NCBI GenBank assembly: GCA_002725925.1
Contig: PBRL01000025.1
Span: 24,404 to 30,862, forward strand
DNA: 6,459 nucleotides
Source of the DNA: Chloroflexota bacterium
Lineage (GTDB): Bacteria > Chloroflexota > Dehalococcoidia > Lucifugimonadales > Lucifugimonadaceae
Direction: 5' to 3'
In this document: positions 1 to 5,845 of the stretch, one piece after another
Layout of the letters: the number at the start of each line of letters is the position of its first letter
Numbering within the stretch: position 1 is the stretch's first letter
The notes under the pieces: generated by a model
Database searches by the model: none
The model's input: only the letters and a program-made list of their open reading frames with translations
Told to the model about the DNA's origin: nothing
Position numbers and translations under genes: made by a program

Positions 1-873
1 AGTGAGATTGTTGGTTCCGTAACGAGGCAGGCTGCAGATCAAACCGGTCTCAAGGAAGGTATACCGGTCATTACCGGTGGTGCCGATAATGCCATGGCAG
101 CCGTGGGTGGCGGAGTGCATTCACCGGGCGGATTACTTATATCGTTGGGTACGTCTGGAACGGTCGTAGCGCCTACCAAATCGGCAGAGGCGGATCCTGA
201 AATGCGTATTCACGTTATGCGCCATGCAATTCCAGATACTTGGTACCTAATGGGAGTTGTTCTTTCGGCGGGCGCAGCTCTTGATTGGTGGCGACGGATT
301 TCCGGTTGTGCTGATTTTGATCAACTGGTTCGAGAAGCTGAGCCCGCTAAAGTCGGGTCAGGCGGAGTAACGTTCTTACCGTATCTAACTGGCGAGCGCA
401 CTCCCCATGCTGATGCTAATGCAAGGGGAGTTTTTTTCGGAATTCATTCCGGAACTGAACGGGCTCATATGACTCGCGCGGTGATGGAAGGGGTTTCATT
501 TGCATTAAATGATTCATTGCAATTAATAGAGAACTTCGACGTTAATATCTCCGAAGCGATCGCTGTTGGGGGAGGCGTTAACAGTTCTATGTGGCTGCAG
601 ATGCTCAGCGATGTGATGAATTTACCGTTGCGCACGCTTGTCCCATCAGAAGGAGCGCCGTTGGGAGCTGCAATGCTTGCGTCTGTCGGGATAGGAATAT
701 TTGATAATATTTCTGATGTTGCTGGTGCTTGGCTTACTAACTTTTCAATCGTCACTCTAGAGGTGTCTCTGCAACAGGCATATGATGACGCTTACGGTCG
801 TTACCGATCTTTATACCCTGCCCTGGAGAAGATTTTCAGTGACCAGACTTTTCATGCTACAAGTAGTAGATGA
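1..873 (+). CDS. xylB: Xylulokinase (FGGY sugar kinase), C-terminal part, 5' truncated by window edge
   Basis: The reading frame is open from the first base and gives 290 codons before TGA at 871-873. The family is about 480-510 residues, so roughly the first 200 residues, with the N-terminal kinase lobe, lie outside the window. The internal ATG at 94 is not a real start, because conserved sequence precedes it. The product phosphorylates D-xylulose with ATP in the cytosol, feeding xylulose 5-phosphate to the pentose phosphate pathway. Visible family marks are ITGGADNAMAAVG (the Asp at bases 85-87 matches the catalytic base of E. coli XylB), SLGTSGTV, the xylulokinase-typical YLTGERTPHADANARGVFFG, MEGVSFAL, and the C-terminal AVGGGVNSSMWLQMLSDV and GAPLGAAMLA of the ATP-binding lobe. 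No frameshift is seen. The 3' neighbour is convergent with only 2 nt between stops. Another FGGY kinase (for example for ribulose or glycerol) is possible, but the GERTPH block favours xylulokinase. Confidence 0.93.
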   Translation, partial: SEIVGSVTRQAADQTGLKEGIPVITGGADNAMAAVGGGVHSPGGLLISLGTSGTVVAPTKSAEADPEMRIHVMRHAIPDTWYLMGVVLSAGAALDWWRRISGCADFDQLVREAEPAKVGSGGVTFLPYLTGERTPHADANARGVFFGIHSGTERAHMTRAVMEGVSFALNDSLQLIENFDVNISEAIAVGGGVNSSMWLQMLSDVMNLPLRTLVPSEGAPLGAAMLASVGIGIFDNISDVAGAWLTNFSIVTLEVSLQQAYDDAYGRYRSLYPALEKIFSDQTFHATSSR

Positions 874-875
874 TG

Positions 876-2021
876 CTAGATCCTAAATTTTGGAAATATT
901 AGTGTCCGAACCTCATCGAGTGTTTTTGAGTTGAACTGTTGGATTTCGGCGAGGTAAGGACTTTCATTTCGTGCTGGGGGTTGGTCGGCGAATTTTGTTA
1001 GACCCTTGAAAGATTTGAAAGCCGCAGGCACTTCTTTGGGTAGATTGAAATTTGCCATGGTCGCTAATGCCATTGTCCAAGATCGTGCGACCGCAGAAAG
1101 ATCGTAACCACCACCACCAACGGCAACCCATTTACCTATTTCGAATCCTAACTTGGCTAGCTTTTTTATAGCAAGATTGAATCCTTGGGTCGTCAGTGAA
1201 ATATGGGTAAGAGGATCTTGGAAATGCGTGTCGATGCCGAGTTGGGTAAAAAGTACGTCTGGTTTGAACGTCTTAATCAACGGCGTAATCACTTCATCGA
1301 AAGCCGCATGCCATTCAGGGTCTTGGGTATATGGTGCTAAAGGGATGTTTACGGAGTAACCAAGTCCATCATATTCACCAATTTCTTGTACACGCCCGGT
1401 TCCAGGAAACAGCCATTGTCCGGATTCATGAATAGAAATTGTAAGAACTTGATCTGAATCATAATAACCTGCTTGAACACCATCACCGTGGTGACAGTCA
1501 ATATCCACGTAGGCAATTCGTAGGCCAGCGTTGACCATGGCGTTCATTGCTATTACTGCGTCATTGAATATTCCAAAACCCGATGCATAACGTCTCATGG
1601 CATGGTGATGGACTCCACCTGCAGGGGCGAAACCAATATCGGCTTTTCCGGACATTACCAACTCACTTGCGGTAAGTGTCGTTCCCACGCAGAGCGCTGT
1701 GGTGTCATACATTCCTGTCCATATTGGATTGTCCGAGGTTCCTAAACCGAATTTACTTGTATCGGGTAACAAGGATCCGTCAGAAACTGCGCTGACGTTG
1801 AAAACGTAATCCAGGTCATGAGCTGATTCAATTTCACCACGAGTTGCTGAACGGGGATGTGGGCTTGAAATATTTGGCAGGTCGATTAAGCCAGTTGCTT
1901 GCATCAATTCGTGCATATGTTTTAATCGAATTGGTTGAAGCGGATGTTGCGGTGATAGCTGGTACTCCGACAACTCGTCTGCATAAGCGAACGCAATTCG
2001 TGGGTGATCCTGGCCGGTCAT
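876..2021 (-). CDS. acuC: AcuC-like class I histone-deacetylase-fold protein (acetoin utilization deacetylase family)
   Basis: This is a 381-residue cytosolic protein, close to the length of Bacillus AcuC. Its fold is that of Zn-dependent arginase/deacetylase hydrolases that remove acetyl groups from lysine or small amines. The active site is readable. The charge-relay His block is GGVHHHAM (H138-H140). YVDIDCHHGDG supplies D173, zinc ligands D175 and H177, and D180. The FPGTG loop lies at 205-209. QLGIDTHFQDP carries the third zinc ligand D264. GGGGYD carries the catalytic Tyr306. All catalytic positions are present, so it is probably active. The oddity is a third His in the HH motif, making this stretch one residue longer than the family pattern I recall. 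ATG at 2021 is the first usable start after an in-frame TAA; a short GGA lies 7 nt upstream. It follows the metallopeptidase gene by 51 nt on the same strand and is probably co-transcribed. The real substrate (acetyl-CoA synthetase, acetylpolyamine or other) cannot be read from sequence, so the AcuC name reflects family only. Confidence 0.9.
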   Translation of the reverse strand: MTGQDHPRIAFAYADELSEYQLSPQHPLQPIRLKHMHELMQATGLIDLPNISSPHPRSATRGEIESAHDLDYVFNVSAVSDGSLLPDTSKFGLGTSDNPIWTGMYDTTALCVGTTLTASELVMSGKADIGFAPAGGVHHHAMRRYASGFGIFNDAVIAMNAMVNAGLRIAYVDIDCHHGDGVQAGYYDSDQVLTISIHESGQWLFPGTGRVQEIGEYDGLGYSVNIPLAPYTQDPEWHAAFDEVITPLIKTFKPDVLFTQLGIDTHFQDPLTHISLTTQGFNLAIKKLAKLGFEIGKWVAVGGGGYDLSAVARSWTMALATMANFNLPKEVPAAFKSFKGLTKFADQPPARNESPYLAEIQQFNSKTLDEVRTLIFPKFRI

Positions 2022-2072
2022 TATCAGGTCCGATTTATTTTTAGGTTATCCAGTTAGGCGGCTGTTAGCGTA

Positions 2073-3503
2073 CTAAGAATTTGGTTTGTAGTTCCTATAT
2101 AGGAATGCAATAAAACAAAGGCCAATTATGATCGATAAGATTATCGTTAAGGCGGAGACTAGCTGATTACTGCTTGATCTTGTCGATATATTGTTTCTAC
2201 CGGTTGCATCACTGTTTTCAGCGACTGTAATTAATGGGCTTAGTGTTGAAGTGGGTGTGGTTGTATTCGAAGTTCTTTTACTGATCGTTCTGTAATCCAC
2301 CAACGGCACCGGCGTACTCCGTATTGAGTGTTCTATCGTTTTGTCTGGTTCGGATGTAGGTGACGGGATGGTGATCGGAGTCGCGTTGAAGTTACTTCGC
2401 CAATCATTTTCAACTTCGTATATAGAACGACCGTAAACTTCGTTGAAATTTTTCAAGACCGCTTGTCCCTTATCGATACCAGCAAGATAGCGGGCCATGG
2501 TGTCGGCGCCATACTTTTCAATAAGATATCCCACGAACGCTCCGGCCTGAGGGTAGAAGATAAACACATCATCGCGTTGTCCCGGGACGGTGTTCATGTT
2601 GCGCAGAGGTAGTAACCCATCTGGCTGGACACTTGACCGTAAGCGTTCATTGGATGATTTACTTTGACCAGTTTCTAGGAATACCGCCAGGCCTTCGCTC
2701 AGCCAGGATGGTATACGACCTGTACGTGATGATGAGACAGACTCATGAACATAAAGGTGTGCCAGCTCGTGAATGAAAGTTGAGGTGTTTACTTGCCCCT
2801 GTACGAATAAACGATATTGTGGCTGTGCAAAACCTGCAAAAAATAGTTGATCAGTTGCCGTCCGGCTAATTGGTGGAAATGAAGGTGTAGCCTCTTGAAC
2901 CGATGGGAATACGATGGCTTTAAATTCTGGAGTTTTGCTCACTCCCGACACTTTTTGAAGCATCGGGATTCTCGAATTCACCTGTTCTATTAGATTTTCC
3001 ACTTTGGAAGAGCGGATACCGTAGTAAAAAATGGAAAATCCATTTCCTTTTGCATTCTTCCAGTTTTTTGATGGATCAAGGTATTGGATCGATTCATCAG
3101 ACTTAGCTGTGGATACGCTGCCCTCGGCATCAACTATTTCTATTTCTATATCGAATTCGGTGCCGGGTGGATAGTATGAGCCTGGTCCAGTGGGGATTTC
3201 GACATTTAACGAAATTCCCATGTGACTGGTGGAAAATTCGGGATATGAATATGACCAAACAGTTGATCCCCCTCGTGGTTTGAATAGAGCCCGTACACTT
3301 TCCACGGAATCTATTCCAGACGTAATAGTTATAGAAATCGTGATCTTGTTGCCATAGTCAATTTTAACCGTTTGTTGAACAATGGTGATGGTGTCGTGTT
3401 CAACCGCGTACACGGTAGGCACTGAGTGGATCGACATCGAAAGCGCGAGGGCAGTAGCGATGATGACTAGGTATCGGATCGGTTTGAAAATATTGAGGGT
3501 CAT
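2073..3503 (-). CDS. Secreted, membrane-tethered gluzincin metallopeptidase (peptidase MA-like)
   Basis: The 476-residue protein has a clear order of parts. Residues 1-10 are basic, and a hydrophobic signal peptide spans 11-33 with a likely cut after VYA. A beta-rich, Ig-like segment covers about 36-142, with alternating hydrophobic strands and a YPPGTEFDIEIEIVD motif. A peptidase MA-like domain covers about 150-372. It holds FIHELAHLYVHE, giving zinc ligands H245 and H249 with catalytic E246, then PSWLSEGLAVFLE, giving the probable third ligand E270. A closing YGRSIYEVENDWRSNF motif is typical of this family. A Ser/Thr/Pro-rich linker (about 374-446) leads to a single transmembrane helix (447-468) and a short basic tail. 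The topology implies a catalytic domain held outside the cytoplasmic membrane. Substrate is unknown. ATG at 3503 directly follows an in-frame TAA (one codon between), so the start is fixed, yet no Shine-Dalgarno sequence is visible. It heads the minus-strand pair with the AcuC-like gene; no functional link between them is evident. Confidence 0.87.
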   Translation of the reverse strand: MTLNIFKPIRYLVIIATALALSMSIHSVPTVYAVEHDTITIVQQTVKIDYGNKITISITITSGIDSVESVRALFKPRGGSTVWSYSYPEFSTSHMGISLNVEIPTGPGSYYPPGTEFDIEIEIVDAEGSVSTAKSDESIQYLDPSKNWKNAKGNGFSIFYYGIRSSKVENLIEQVNSRIPMLQKVSGVSKTPEFKAIVFPSVQEATPSFPPISRTATDQLFFAGFAQPQYRLFVQGQVNTSTFIHELAHLYVHESVSSSRTGRIPSWLSEGLAVFLETGQSKSSNERLRSSVQPDGLLPLRNMNTVPGQRDDVFIFYPQAGAFVGYLIEKYGADTMARYLAGIDKGQAVLKNFNEVYGRSIYEVENDWRSNFNATPITIPSPTSEPDKTIEHSIRSTPVPLVDYRTISKRTSNTTTPTSTLSPLITVAENSDATGRNNISTRSSSNQLVSALTIILSIIIGLCFIAFLYRNYKPNS

Positions 3504-3607
3504 CGATTAGCTAAGTTTTTACACAATCAAACGTATATGTAGCATGTTCTTTTCGATTTCGAGTGCGTATCGTATTTGAGCGAACACAAAAATACATTTG
3601 CATGTCA

Positions 3608-3632
3608 GTTAAACTCGATTTGTTGAGTTAAC
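3608..3632. repeat. Bulged inverted repeat, candidate operator in the divergent region
   Basis: GTTAAACTC (3608-3616) and GAGTTAAC (3625-3632) pair over 8 bp with one bulged A (3612) around an 8-nt loop. It sits near the centre of the 230-bp divergent region, where a regulator could control both genes. No T-run follows, so it is not a typical intrinsic terminator. In AT-rich DNA a chance occurrence is quite possible, and no regulator gene is in the window. Confidence 0.35.
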
Positions 3633-3667
3633 CTAGTAGAGAAGCAATCTGGTTTCGGTTAATGTTT

Positions 3668-3700
3668 TTGGCAAGTGTGAATGGTCCACAGTTGTATTAT
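3668..3700 (+). promoter_or_regulatory. Possible sigma-70-like promoter for the FAH-family gene (poor spacing)
   Basis: TTGGCA at 3668-3673 and TATTAT at 3695-3700 each differ from consensus by one base. The spacer is 21 nt instead of about 17, so only one of the two boxes may be real. A start near 3707 would leave a leader of about 27 nt before the ATG at 3734. Confidence 0.25.
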
Positions 3701-3733
3701 CAAGAATTGTTAGAAGTTTAACGAGAGTAAAAG

Positions 3734-4645
3734 ATGCGTTATTACCAGTACATCCAAAGTGGATTGAAACGGGTTGGGGTTGAGGACGAGTCTGGAGGTC
3801 TTACAGATCTGACGGCGCTAGACCCGCGGATTGGATCCACGCTAGACCTGTTAAATGTTGCGTTTATAACTAATACTGATATTGATTCTCTCACACGTGC
3901 AGTTCTATCTAACAACAAATCGGGAACTGGCAAGATCACAGTCGAAGAACTACTAGCAGGGGCACCAATTGGCAAGCATGGAGTAACACTGCTACCCCCT
4001 GTTGACGCACCCGAGGTCTGGGCATTCGGTGTGACATATATGGATTCCATGCGAGAGCGTCAAGCGGAAAGTGGATCGCCTGACGTATATGCCAAGGTTT
4101 ATGACGCTGATCGCCCAGAAGCGTTTTTTAAGTCAACCTTTGAGCGATTGCAGCCCCCATTTGGTGAGGTTGGGATTCGAGGTGACTCAGACTGGAATGT
4201 CCCCGAGCCCGAATTGGTGTTCGTTACTCATGCTGGAAAGATAATTGGTTACACAGCCGGAAACGACATGAGCAGCCGTACGATTGAGGGAGAAAATCCA
4301 CTTTACCTTCCACAGGCCAAGGTATATGACAAATCTGCTGCCCTTGGTCCTGCTTTGGTCACACCTGAGACTGTGGGTGACCCACAACGGCTTCGAGTGG
4401 AGCTAATCATAGTACGGGATGGCAAGCAGGTGTTTGTTGGAAAAGCCAACACGAGTGAAATGAAACGCGATTGTTCATATTTGATCAACTGGCTCGTTCG
4501 CCACAACTCGATTCCTGATGGAACTGCAGTTATGACCGGAACGGGAACGATTCCGCCCCCTGAGTTTACGCTCGCTGCCGGAGATGTCATCCACATCACA
4601 ATAGACAAGATAGGAAGGTTGACCAACACGGTTGTGGTGGTTTAA
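3734..4645 (+). CDS. FAH-family 2-keto-3-deoxy-D-arabinonate/xylonate dehydratase-like protein (KdaD-like)
   Basis: The 303-residue protein has a variable N-terminal domain (1-85) and a fumarylacetoacetate-hydrolase-fold catalytic domain (about 92-300). It tracks closely with my memory of the Sulfolobus 2-keto-3-deoxy-D-arabinonate dehydratase (about 298 residues). Shared blocks include PEVWAFGVTY (93-102), KVYDADRPEAFFK (121-133), DSDWNVPEPEL (151-161), GYTAGNDMSSR (172-182), ENPLYLPQAKVY (187-198) and the IPDGT...TGT segment (260-270). The acidic Mg ligands would be E158, E160 and D178, and all are present. The known enzyme removes water from the keto-deoxy acid to give 2-oxoglutarate semialdehyde, a step in oxidative pentose breakdown. 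The substrate here is inferred; other FAH-family hydrolases or dehydratases of sugar acids remain possible. ATG at 3734 is the first start after an in-frame TAA (3728-3730), with a weak purine-rich CGAGAG 6 nt upstream. It has no same-strand neighbour closer than 207 bp, so it may be monocistronic. Confidence 0.85.
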   Translation: MRYYQYIQSGLKRVGVEDESGGLTDLTALDPRIGSTLDLLNVAFITNTDIDSLTRAVLSNNKSGTGKITVEELLAGAPIGKHGVTLLPPVDAPEVWAFGVTYMDSMRERQAESGSPDVYAKVYDADRPEAFFKSTFERLQPPFGEVGIRGDSDWNVPEPELVFVTHAGKIIGYTAGNDMSSRTIEGENPLYLPQAKVYDKSAALGPALVTPETVGDPQRLRVELIIVRDGKQVFVGKANTSEMKRDCSYLINWLVRHNSIPDGTAVMTGTGTIPPPEFTLAAGDVIHITIDKIGRLTNTVVVV

Positions 4646-4651
4646 GGGTAA

Positions 4652-4695
4652 TTGCTCAGAGTGTGAGAATTATTTGATTTTTATAAGTTGAGCAA
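4652..4695. repeat. Perfect 7-bp inverted repeat flanking the MoxR-gene promoter region
   Basis: TTGCTCA (4652-4658) is the exact reverse complement of TGAGCAA (4689-4695), separated by 30 AT-rich bases. The left arm begins 7 nt after the FAH-family stop codon. The right arm ends 12 nt before the extended -10 box at 4708, about where a -35 element would lie. It could be a split operator, or a weak stem in the 3' end of the upstream transcript. The arms are short, so chance is a serious alternative. Confidence 0.3.
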
Positions 4696-4704
4696 ACAAG
4701 CTGT

Positions 4705-4713
4705 TGGTATGCT
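4705..4713 (+). promoter_or_regulatory. Extended -10 promoter candidate for moxR-DUF58 operon
   Basis: TGG-TATGCT matches the extended -10 pattern TGnTATAAT at TG and at four of the six hexamer bases. A TTGAGC at 4688-4693 is only 14 nt upstream, short for a -35 box, but extended -10 promoters can work without one. A start near 4720 would give a leader of about 130 nt before the TTG start at 4853. The inverted-repeat arm at 4689-4695 would overlap polymerase contacts. Confidence 0.35.
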
Positions 4714-4727
4714 GGGCGGGTAATGAT

Positions 4728-4752
4728 TTGAACCTGCATTCCTTAAGTTCAA
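4728..4752 (+). repeat. Short hairpin in the moxR leader
   Basis: TTGAAC (4728-4733) and GTTCAA (4747-4752) form a perfect 6-bp inverted repeat with a 13-nt loop, followed shortly by a TTTTT run at 4756-4760 or so. If transcription starts near 4720 the hairpin would be in the leader RNA. The stem is short and AT-rich, too weak for a confident terminator or attenuator. The rest of the leader to 4840 shows nothing I recognise. Confidence 0.2.
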
Positions 4753-4840
4753 CTCATTTTTGTACGCATTATTGAAATTGCAAATTGCGTGATCAGTGGA
4801 GTGTTACGTGTTGGCGATATTTATCAGTGTCAAGAGAAAT

Positions 4841-4844
4841 GGAG
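4841..4844 (+). promoter_or_regulatory. Shine-Dalgarno GGAG that selects the TTG start of the MoxR gene
   Basis: GGAG lies 8 nt before TTG at 4853, a good distance. The nearer ATG at 4846 is only 1 nt from GGAG, is out of frame and meets a TGA after four codons. The MoxR frame itself has a TGA at 4847-4849, so no earlier start exists. TTG at 4853 is therefore the best-supported start. Confidence 0.65.
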
Positions 4845-4852
4845 AATGATCG

Positions 4853-5845
4853 TTGGTTGATACGAAAGATCAGTTGGATACAAATGATGTAGCAGAAGGC
4901 CCTTCGTCAGTGCAGAAACTTGCTACTGACATCCGAGATTCGGTGCAGCGAGTAATCGTTGGGAAATCTGAAACTATAGATATTGCTGTGCTATCACTAC
5001 TCTGTAGGGGTCATCTTCTTCTTGAAGACGTTCCGGGCACAGGTAAGACCACTCTAGCGAAAGCTCTTGCCGCATCCCTTGACTGTCAATTTGGCCGTAT
5101 TCAATTCACACCAGATTTAGTTCCGGCTGATGTACTTGGAGTTAATTTGTTCAATACAGCGGAAGCCAAATTTGAATTTCGTGCCGGACCAATTTTCTCT
5201 CAAATTATTTTGGCCGACGAAATTAATCGCGCAACTCCTCGAACACAATCAGCTTTACTCGAAGCCATGCAAGAACGCCAAGTTTCAATAGATGGGGTAA
5301 CGAGTACGTTACCCGAGCCATTTATCGTCATGGCGACTTTGAATCCTGTGGAAATGGAGGGCACATTTCCTTTACCTGAGGCCCAGTTGGATCGATTCAT
5401 GGTAAGGACTTCTCTTGGGTATCCCGAACGTGGTGAAGAATCTGCCATGCTGGATAGATTTAGAGCTGGAGAAGATGCTGGTCAAATTCAACCGGTAGCT
5501 ACCGCGAGTGACGTTGTAGCCGCTCGTATGGTGATCGACTTGATAAAGGTAAATCAGACGGTTCGTGAATACCTGCTGGACATTGTTGCAGGAACTCGAA
5601 ATAGCTTAAGTCTTCGATTGGGAGCGAGTCCTCGTGCCTCACTTGCTCTACAGCATGCGGCTCAGGGTTGGGCTGCAATGAAAGGGCGATCTTATGTCTT
5701 GCCTGATGATGTGAAGGATCTCGCTGTACCTGTTCTTGCACATAGATTGATTGCAGAAACAACTACACAACTGCGTGGACAGGCAACTTCACAGATAGTT
5801 AATGAAATAGTTGAGTCGACCCCGGTTCCGATTGAGCGTGAATAG
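4853..5845 (+). CDS. MoxR-family AAA+ ATPase (RavA/MoxR-type chaperone)
   Basis: The 330-residue cytosolic protein has the full MoxR layout. A helical N-terminus ends in VQRVIVGK. Walker A is EDVPGTGKTT (58-67). The MoxR insert GRIQFTPDLVPADVLG follows at 81-96. Walker B is IILADEINRA (118-127), with NRATPRTQSALLEAMQERQV next. Sensor 1 is ATLNP (161-165), then EGTFPLPEAQLDRF with arginine finger R181. Sensor 2 is GASPRASLAL with R261. The C-terminal lid includes LPDDVKDLAVPVLAHR. Such ATPases are thought to act as chaperones that activate partner proteins, often von Willebrand-domain or DUF58 proteins encoded beside them. Leu163 stands where I recall a nearly invariant Gln in the ATQNP motif; all nucleotide-handling residues are kept. 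It starts at TTG with a GGAG 8 nt upstream. The stop codon abuts the start of the DUF58 gene, so translation is probably coupled. The client of this copy cannot be named. Confidence 0.93.
   Translation: MVDTKDQLDTNDVAEGPSSVQKLATDIRDSVQRVIVGKSETIDIAVLSLLCRGHLLLEDVPGTGKTTLAKALAASLDCQFGRIQFTPDLVPADVLGVNLFNTAEAKFEFRAGPIFSQIILADEINRATPRTQSALLEAMQERQVSIDGVTSTLPEPFIVMATLNPVEMEGTFPLPEAQLDRFMVRTSLGYPERGEESAMLDRFRAGEDAGQIQPVATASDVVAARMVIDLIKVNQTVREYLLDIVAGTRNSLSLRLGASPRASLALQHAAQGWAAMKGRSYVLPDDVKDLAVPVLAHRLIAETTTQLRGQATSQIVNEIVESTPVPIERE

Larger units (their letters stand above)
3504..3733. promoter_or_regulatory. Divergent intergenic region between peptidase and FAH-family genes
   Basis: This 230-bp AT-rich stretch lies between two genes read away from each other, so it should carry both promoters. 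On the minus side, the best -10 candidate is an extended TGC-TACATA (plus positions 3544 to 3536), about 30 nt before the peptidase ATG; the match is poor. On the plus side, TTGGCA (3668-3673) and TATTAT (3695-3700) are good boxes, but the 21-nt spacing is too long for an ordinary sigma-70 promoter. A bulged inverted repeat lies near the centre. I see no small ORF or RNA gene. That the region is regulatory is an inference from gene orientation. Confidence 0.5.

Noticed and set aside
94..96. ATG at 94 as the real start of the kinase gene.
   Set aside because: Conserved xylulokinase sequence, including the catalytic Asp at 85-87, is encoded upstream in the same frame, and the frame is open to base 1.
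465..755. 96-codon minus-strand open frame within the xylulokinase gene.
   Set aside because: It overlaps strongly conserved kinase sequence and its translation shows no domain features.
3742..4050. 102-codon minus-strand open frame inside the FAH-family gene, with similar ones at 4303-4629 and 4187-4387.
   Set aside because: They lie wholly antisense to a well-conserved gene, show no recognisable motif and have low-complexity Ser/Pro/Thr composition typical of shadow frames.
4655..4667. CTCA-GAGTG-TGAG hairpin followed by T-rich sequence as an intrinsic terminator of the FAH-family gene.
   Set aside because: A 4-bp stem is too short to terminate, and the T-rich part is interrupted and begins several bases away.
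4705..4780. Possible minus-strand tRNA or tRNA remnant: the reverse complement has a T-loop-like GGTTCAAATC followed by an acceptor-like CCCGCCCA.
   Set aside because: The would-be T-stem halves (GCAGG and CATTA) do not pair, and no GGGCGGG partner for the acceptor stem lies at the proper distance. Probably chance.
5499..5762. Minus-strand open frames within the MoxR gene (also 5200-5448) and within the DUF58 gene (5890-6087).
   Set aside because: Antisense to clear genes, with no recognisable motif and no family resemblance.
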